This document shows positions 60,003-64,000 of a stretch of DNA of 64,000 nt, piece after piece. How positions within the stretch are numbered: position 1 is the first letter of the stretch; the number at the start of each line of letters is the position of its first letter. Source of the stretch: Bacteroides intestinalis DSM 17393 (GTDB taxonomy: Bacteria; Bacteroidota; Bacteroidia; Bacteroidales; Bacteroidaceae); assembly GCF_000172175.1 (NCBI RefSeq), contig NZ_ABJL02000006.1, positions 310,001 to 374,000 of the forward strand, given 5' to 3'. The position numbers and the translations under genes were made by a program. The notes beneath the pieces are model-generated. The model saw only the letters and a list, made by a program, of their open reading frames with translations, was not told the DNA's origin and did not search any database.

Positions 60003-62681
60003 ATGAGCGAAGACTTTGAAGCACCGAAAGACGACTTGGAAAAGAACCTCCCGGAAGGGAACGAAGGACATTCGGATTATAAACCCGCTGACACGAAAGA
60101 CGTAAAAGCAAAATACCAACTTAGCGGTATGTACCAGAATTGGTTTCTGGATTATGCTTCATACGTTATTCTGGAACGTGCCGTACCCCACATCAATGAT
60201 GGTTTAAAGCCTGTGCAACGACGCATCTTGCACTCCATGAGGCGTATGGAAGATGGACGCTACAATAAAGTGGCAAACATCGTAGGACATACCATGCAGT
60301 TTCACCCACACGGTGATGCTTCCATCGGTGATGCATTGGTGCAGTTGGGACAAAAAGATTTGCTCGTAGATTGCCAAGGAAACTGGGGTAATATACTCAC
60401 CGGCGACGGTGCGGCTGCTCCCCGTTACATCGAGGCACGTCTGTCTAAGTTCGCCCTCGATGTGGTCTTCAACCCTAAAACAACCGAATGGAAACTCTCC
60501 TACGACGGACGAAACAAGGAACCGGTAACTCTACCAGTGAAGTTCCCTTTGCTCCTGGCACAAGGGGTAGAAGGTATTGCCGTAGGTCTTTCTTCCAAAA
60601 TACTTCCCCATAACTTCAATGAACTTTGCGATGCATCCATCCGCTATCTGCACGAGGAAGAGTTCAAGCTCTATCCGGACTTTCAGACTGGCGGTAGCAT
60701 CGACGTTTCTAAATACAACGACGGTGAGCGCGGAGGTGCAGTGCGTGTACGTGCTAAAATCGAGAAAATCGACAACAAGACACTTGCCATCAAAGAAATT
60801 CCTTACGGTAAGACCGTAGCCAATGTTTGCGATTCCATTGTGAAAGCAAGCGAGAAAGGCAAGATCAAGATAAAGAAAGTAGAAGACCTCACGTCCGGGA
60901 ATGTGGAGATACTTGTTCATCTTGCTCCCGGCGTTTCTTCGGACAAAACAATCGATGCCCTGTATGCTTTCACGGACTGCGAGGTAAGCATATCACCTAA
61001 CTGTTGCGTCATCGACGATCAGAAACCCCACTTCCTCACCGTAAGCGATGTACTGAGAAAATCGGTAGACAATACCCTATCCTTGCTACGCCAGGAACTG
61101 GAAATACGCAAAGACGAAATACTGGAAAGTCTGCACTTTGCTTCACTGGAAAAGATCTTCATCGAAGAACGCATTTATAAAGACAAGGAATTTGAGCAAG
61201 CCAAGGATATGGATGCTGCTTGCGCACATATCGACGAACGTCTGACGCCTTATTATCCACGATTCATACGCGAAGTAACTAAGGAGGATATCCTCAAATT
61301 GATGGAGATAAAGATGGGACGTATCCTCAAGTTCAACTCTGACAAAGCGGAAGAACTCATTGCTCGTATGAAAGCGGACATAGAGGAAATAGACCATCAT
61401 TTGGCAAATATCGTGGAATATACGGTAGACTGGTACTTAATGCTGAAAAACAAATACGGCAAGAATTTCCCACGCCGCACAGAATTGCGAAACTTCGACA
61501 CCATCGAAGCAAGTAAAGTGGTGGAAGCCAACGAAAAACTATATATCAACCGTGAAGAAGGCTTCATCGGCACAGGTCTGAAGAAGGATGAATTCCTGTG
61601 TAACTGCTCAAGTCTTGATGATGTCATCATCTTCTTCCGGGACGGACGCTATCTGGTTACTCCCGTATCCGACAAGAAGTTCGTAGGCAAGAATATTCTC
61701 TATGCCAACGTTTTCAAGAAGAACGACAAGCGTACAATCTACAACGTTGTTTATCGCGACGGGAAAGAGGGTACACAGTATATCAAGCGGTTTGCCGTAA
61801 CAAGCATCATCCGCGACCGTGAATATGACGTAACTCAAGGTACTCCCGATTCACGCATCACGTACTTCACGGCCAATCCTAACGGTGAAGCGGAAGTCAT
61901 CAAAGTAACCCTGAAGCCCAATCCGCGCGTGCGCCGTATTATCTTTGAAGAAGATTTCAGCGACATCAGCATCAAGGGACGCCAGGCAAGAGGTAATATA
62001 CTAACCAAGCTTCCGGTGCACAAGATTGCCCTGAAACAGCGTGGCGGATCAACACTGGGCGGACGGAAAGTATGGTTCGACCGCGACGTGCTCCGACTCA
62101 ACTATGACGGACGAGGTGAATATCTGGGAGAATTCCAGAGTGAAGACAGCATCCTCGTAGTACATGATAACGGAGATTTCTACATCACCAACTTCGACCT
62201 TAGCAATCATTACGAGGCCAACATCCGGATATTGGAGAAATTTGACCCGAACAAGATATGGACCGCTGTGCTCTACGATGCAGACCAGCAGAATTTCCCA
62301 TATATCAAACGTTTCTGCATGGAAGCAACCAACCGCAAGCAGAACTATCTGGGAGAGAACAAGAATAATCGCCTTATCCTGCTGACGGACGAATGTTATC
62401 CCCGCCTGGAAATTATATTCGGCGGACATGACAGTTTCCGCGAACCGATGATTATAGAAGCAGATGAATTTATTGCCGTAAAAGGTTTCAAGGCAAAAGG
62501 GAAACGCCTCACCACGTTCACGATGGAAACCGTCAATGAACTGGAACCAACACGGCAACCCGAAGTTCCTGAGGAAACGGAAGACCAGAATGAAGAAGAA
62601 CCGGAAATACTGGACCCGGATCACGGCAAAAGTGAAGACGATATCCGGGACGAGATAACAGGACAGATGAAACTGTTCTAA
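60003..62681 (+). CDS. parC: DNA topoisomerase IV subunit A
   Basis: An 892-residue type IIA topoisomerase A subunit. HINDGLKPVQRRIL, FHPHGDASIGDALVQL (HPHGD at 101-105) and the catalytic APRYIEARLSK with Tyr142 define the breakage-reunion domain. The C-terminal part has beta-pinwheel-type repeats (GGRKVWFDRDVLRLNYDGRGEYLG). A 36-residue acidic/polar N-terminal extension precedes the core, and an acidic tail ends it. Length and sequence favour ParC over GyrA for Bacteroidota. In the quinolone-resistance region the usual GDS is GDA, with Ser shifted by one (A106, S107). It decatenates chromosomes together with ParE, not encoded here. Confidence 0.9.
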   Translation: MSEDFEAPKDDLEKNLPEGNEGHSDYKPADTKDVKAKYQLSGMYQNWFLDYASYVILERAVPHINDGLKPVQRRILHSMRRMEDGRYNKVANIVGHTMQFHPHGDASIGDALVQLGQKDLLVDCQGNWGNILTGDGAAAPRYIEARLSKFALDVVFNPKTTEWKLSYDGRNKEPVTLPVKFPLLLAQGVEGIAVGLSSKILPHNFNELCDASIRYLHEEEFKLYPDFQTGGSIDVSKYNDGERGGAVRVRAKIEKIDNKTLAIKEIPYGKTVANVCDSIVKASEKGKIKIKKVEDLTSGNVEILVHLAPGVSSDKTIDALYAFTDCEVSISPNCCVIDDQKPHFLTVSDVLRKSVDNTLSLLRQELEIRKDEILESLHFASLEKIFIEERIYKDKEFEQAKDMDAACAHIDERLTPYYPRFIREVTKEDILKLMEIKMGRILKFNSDKAEELIARMKADIEEIDHHLANIVEYTVDWYLMLKNKYGKNFPRRTELRNFDTIEASKVVEANEKLYINREEGFIGTGLKKDEFLCNCSSLDDVIIFFRDGRYLVTPVSDKKFVGKNILYANVFKKNDKRTIYNVVYRDGKEGTQYIKRFAVTSIIRDREYDVTQGTPDSRITYFTANPNGEAEVIKVTLKPNPRVRRIIFEEDFSDISIKGRQARGNILTKLPVHKIALKQRGGSTLGGRKVWFDRDVLRLNYDGRGEYLGEFQSEDSILVVHDNGDFYITNFDLSNHYEANIRILEKFDPNKIWTAVLYDADQQNFPYIKRFCMEATNRKQNYLGENKNNRLILLTDECYPRLEIIFGGHDSFREPMIIEADEFIAVKGFKAKGKRLTTFTMETVNELEPTRQPEVPEETEDQNEEEPEILDPDHGKSEDDIRDEITGQMKLF

Positions 62682-62711
62682 GTGATTAACGGCTAATGAT
62701 TAGTGATAAGC
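62682..62711. repeat. TGATTAG-type spacer repeat
   Basis: GTGATTAACGGC followed by ATGATTAGTGATAAGCAAC fills the gap between parC and the DUF3316 gene. GATTAACG and GTGATAAGCAA also occur in frame in the amidase-like gene at 37186. Confidence 0.65.
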
Positions 62712-62721
62712 AACTCTATCA

Positions 62722-63585
62722 ATGAAGCTAAATAAGATTGGTGTAATACTAATGGGATGCCTGCTTCTGGCAGGCGGAAGTATACAGGCGCAAAGTGTGG
62801 AAGACAGGGCGCTACAAGAATTAAGAGCGGACTCTTCGGCCCGGACACGTTTTGTAACCCGTGCCACCATGTATGGCGTCGGTTACACCAATGTGTACGA
62901 CACTTACCTGTCACCGCAGGAATACAAAGGTATAGACTTCCGCATTTCACGCGAAAGTATGCGCATGACCAAGTGGATGAATGGCAATATATCCCTGCAA
63001 AGCTTTTTTCAGGCTGATTTGGGTTATACCCACAACCGTGTGGATAACAACAATACATTCTCCGGGCTTGCCAACTGGAATTACGGGTTGCATTACAACT
63101 TCCCGATTACTTCCAACTTCAAGTTGCTTGCCGGAGGGTTAATCGACCTCAACGGTGGCTTTGTCTACAATCTGCGCAATGGCAATAATCCGGCACAGGT
63201 ACGCGCTTATATCAATCTGGATGCATCCGGAATGGCAATATGGGATTTACGGATCAAAAACTATCCCATCAGTCTGCGCTATCAGGTCAATCTTCCTTTT
63301 GCAGGCGTTATGTTCTGCCCGAATTACGGACAATCGTACTACGAGATATTTACGCTGGGCAACTGGGGCGGAGTGATAAACTTCACCTCCCTGCACAATC
63401 AGCCATCCCTGCGGCAAATGCTAACTGTTGATTTTCCGGTAGGAAGGGCAAAAATGCGCCTAGCTTATCTTTGGGATGCACAACAGGCAAAAGTAAATGA
63501 CATAAGGATGCATACCTACTCGCACGTATTTATGGTAGGTTTTGTAAAAGAGTTGTTTCTCATTCGTGATAAGAAAAGAAAATAG
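62722..63585 (+). CDS. DUF3316 outer-membrane-type protein
   Basis: A 287-residue secreted protein (signal peptide ending SIQAQ, about residue 24). The mature part alternates short amphipathic strands with aromatic ends (GVGYTNVYDTYLSPQEYKGIDF, FKLLAGGLIDLNGGFVYN, SLRYQVNLPFAGVMFCPNYGQSYYEIF, MRLAYLWDAQ), which suggests a beta barrel of 10-12 strands. I recognise it as DUF3316-like; no function is known to me. It lies 40 nt after parC and 36 nt before the peptidase gene, so it may be transcribed with either. Confidence 0.75.
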   Translation: MKLNKIGVILMGCLLLAGGSIQAQSVEDRALQELRADSSARTRFVTRATMYGVGYTNVYDTYLSPQEYKGIDFRISRESMRMTKWMNGNISLQSFFQADLGYTHNRVDNNNTFSGLANWNYGLHYNFPITSNFKLLAGGLIDLNGGFVYNLRNGNNPAQVRAYINLDASGMAIWDLRIKNYPISLRYQVNLPFAGVMFCPNYGQSYYEIFTLGNWGGVINFTSLHNQPSLRQMLTVDFPVGRAKMRLAYLWDAQQAKVNDIRMHTYSHVFMVGFVKELFLIRDKKRK

Positions 63586-63621
63586 AGTGATAAAACGACA
63601 GCGTGTTAAGGTGATAGAATA

Positions 63622-64000
63622 ATGAAAATAAAAGAAATATATCATATTAAATTAAGGTGGCTTGGAATACTTTTCATGTTGCTGCCATTGTTTACAAGTT
63701 GCATTCGGGAAGAAGAGTTCAACAACTCTCCGCAAGGTAATTTCGAAGCCTTGTGGAAAATCATCGACGAGCAATATTGTTTCCTTGACTATAAACAGAT
63801 AGACTGGAATGCCATTCATGACAAATACCAACCTCTCATAACTTCTAATATGCCCAACGATGGGTTATTTCAAGTCCTTGACAGTATGCTGGCGGAACTG
63901 AAGGATGGTCACGTCAATCTGTACAGTTCTTCGAATATGGGTCGCTATTGGGATTGGTACCTGGATTATCCACGCAACTTCAACGAGGGTATCATCGAAC
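63622..64000 (+). CDS. S41-type peptidase lipoprotein, N-terminal part (cut by window edge)
   Basis: The frame starts at the ATG at 63622 and is open to the window end (126 codons). A signal peptide with lipobox LFTSC (Cys27) is followed by IREEEFNNSPQGNFEALWKIIDEQYCFLDYKQIDWNAIHDKY and LDSMLAELKDGHVNLYS. That is the tricorn-core-like N-terminal helical domain of S41 (C-terminal processing) peptidases in Bacteroides. The catalytic Ser/Lys region lies outside the window. Confidence 0.8.
   Translation, partial: MKIKEIYHIKLRWLGILFMLLPLFTSCIREEEFNNSPQGNFEALWKIIDEQYCFLDYKQIDWNAIHDKYQPLITSNMPNDGLFQVLDSMLAELKDGHVNLYSSSNMGRYWDWYLDYPRNFNEGIIE

Overview
This window looks like a chromosomal segment of a gut-type Bacteroidota, most likely Bacteroides. 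Three SusC/SusD pairs, many lipoproteins with a lipobox (several followed by acidic residues), Bacteroidota-type promoters (-7 box TAnnTTTG), almost no Shine-Dalgarno sequences and moderate-to-low GC all point that way. I saw no rRNA, tRNA, CRISPR array or transposase. Both ends cut genes: a metallophosphoesterase on the left and an S41-type peptidase on the right.

Layout. 1-2.6 kb: two metallophosphoesterases and an alkaline phosphatase, AT-rich. 2.5-8.8 kb: housekeeping genes (lolD, tcdA, a cation/proton antiporter, asd, an AlkZ-like winged-helix protein). 8.9-14.1 kb: SusC/SusD pair 1. 14.5-15.8 kb: an AAA/DUF4143 ATPase flanked by long inverted repeats. 15.9-24.3 kb (minus): SusC/SusD pair 2, a surface lipoprotein and a GHL10 glycoside hydrolase. 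24.7-25.6 kb: a BadF-type sugar kinase with a changed phosphate-binding residue. 26.0-31.4 kb: SusC/SusD pair 3, a close paralogue of pair 2. 32.4-54.5 kb: a long run of co-directional genes that reads as peptidoglycan salvage. 54.6-59.4 kb: a second DUF4143 ATPase, an FKBP lipoprotein, glycyl-tRNA synthetase and a DUF4373 protein. 60-64 kb: parC, a DUF3316 protein and the cut peptidase.

How the 32-54 kb genes fit together (inference from families). Secreted NamZ-type exo-N-acetylmuramidases (two copies), an Amidase_3-like protein, a SpoIID-like protein and a beta-lactamase-fold/SGNH fusion would dismantle peptidoglycan fragments. An SSS symporter, an AmpG-like MFS protein and a MurT-like membrane protein would import products. 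A MurK-like kinase and MurQ would convert MurNAc to GlcNAc-6-P plus D-lactate, and an FAD/Fe-S dehydrogenase would oxidise the D-lactate. The BadF kinase, SusC/D pair 3 and the NamZ-led run share one promoter layout (ATATTAAA, 8 nt, TAnnTTTG), which suggests that nutrient capture at 24-31 kb and salvage at 32-54 kb form one physiological unit.

Two layers of unexplained repeats run through the window. Four loci carry arrays with an exact 22-nt period. Each array uses its own word, alternating with its reverse complement about one helical turn apart. Separately, a short 7-nt-unit repeat sits in frame inside three unrelated genes of the salvage run, and a second spacer-type repeat sits in frame inside a fourth.
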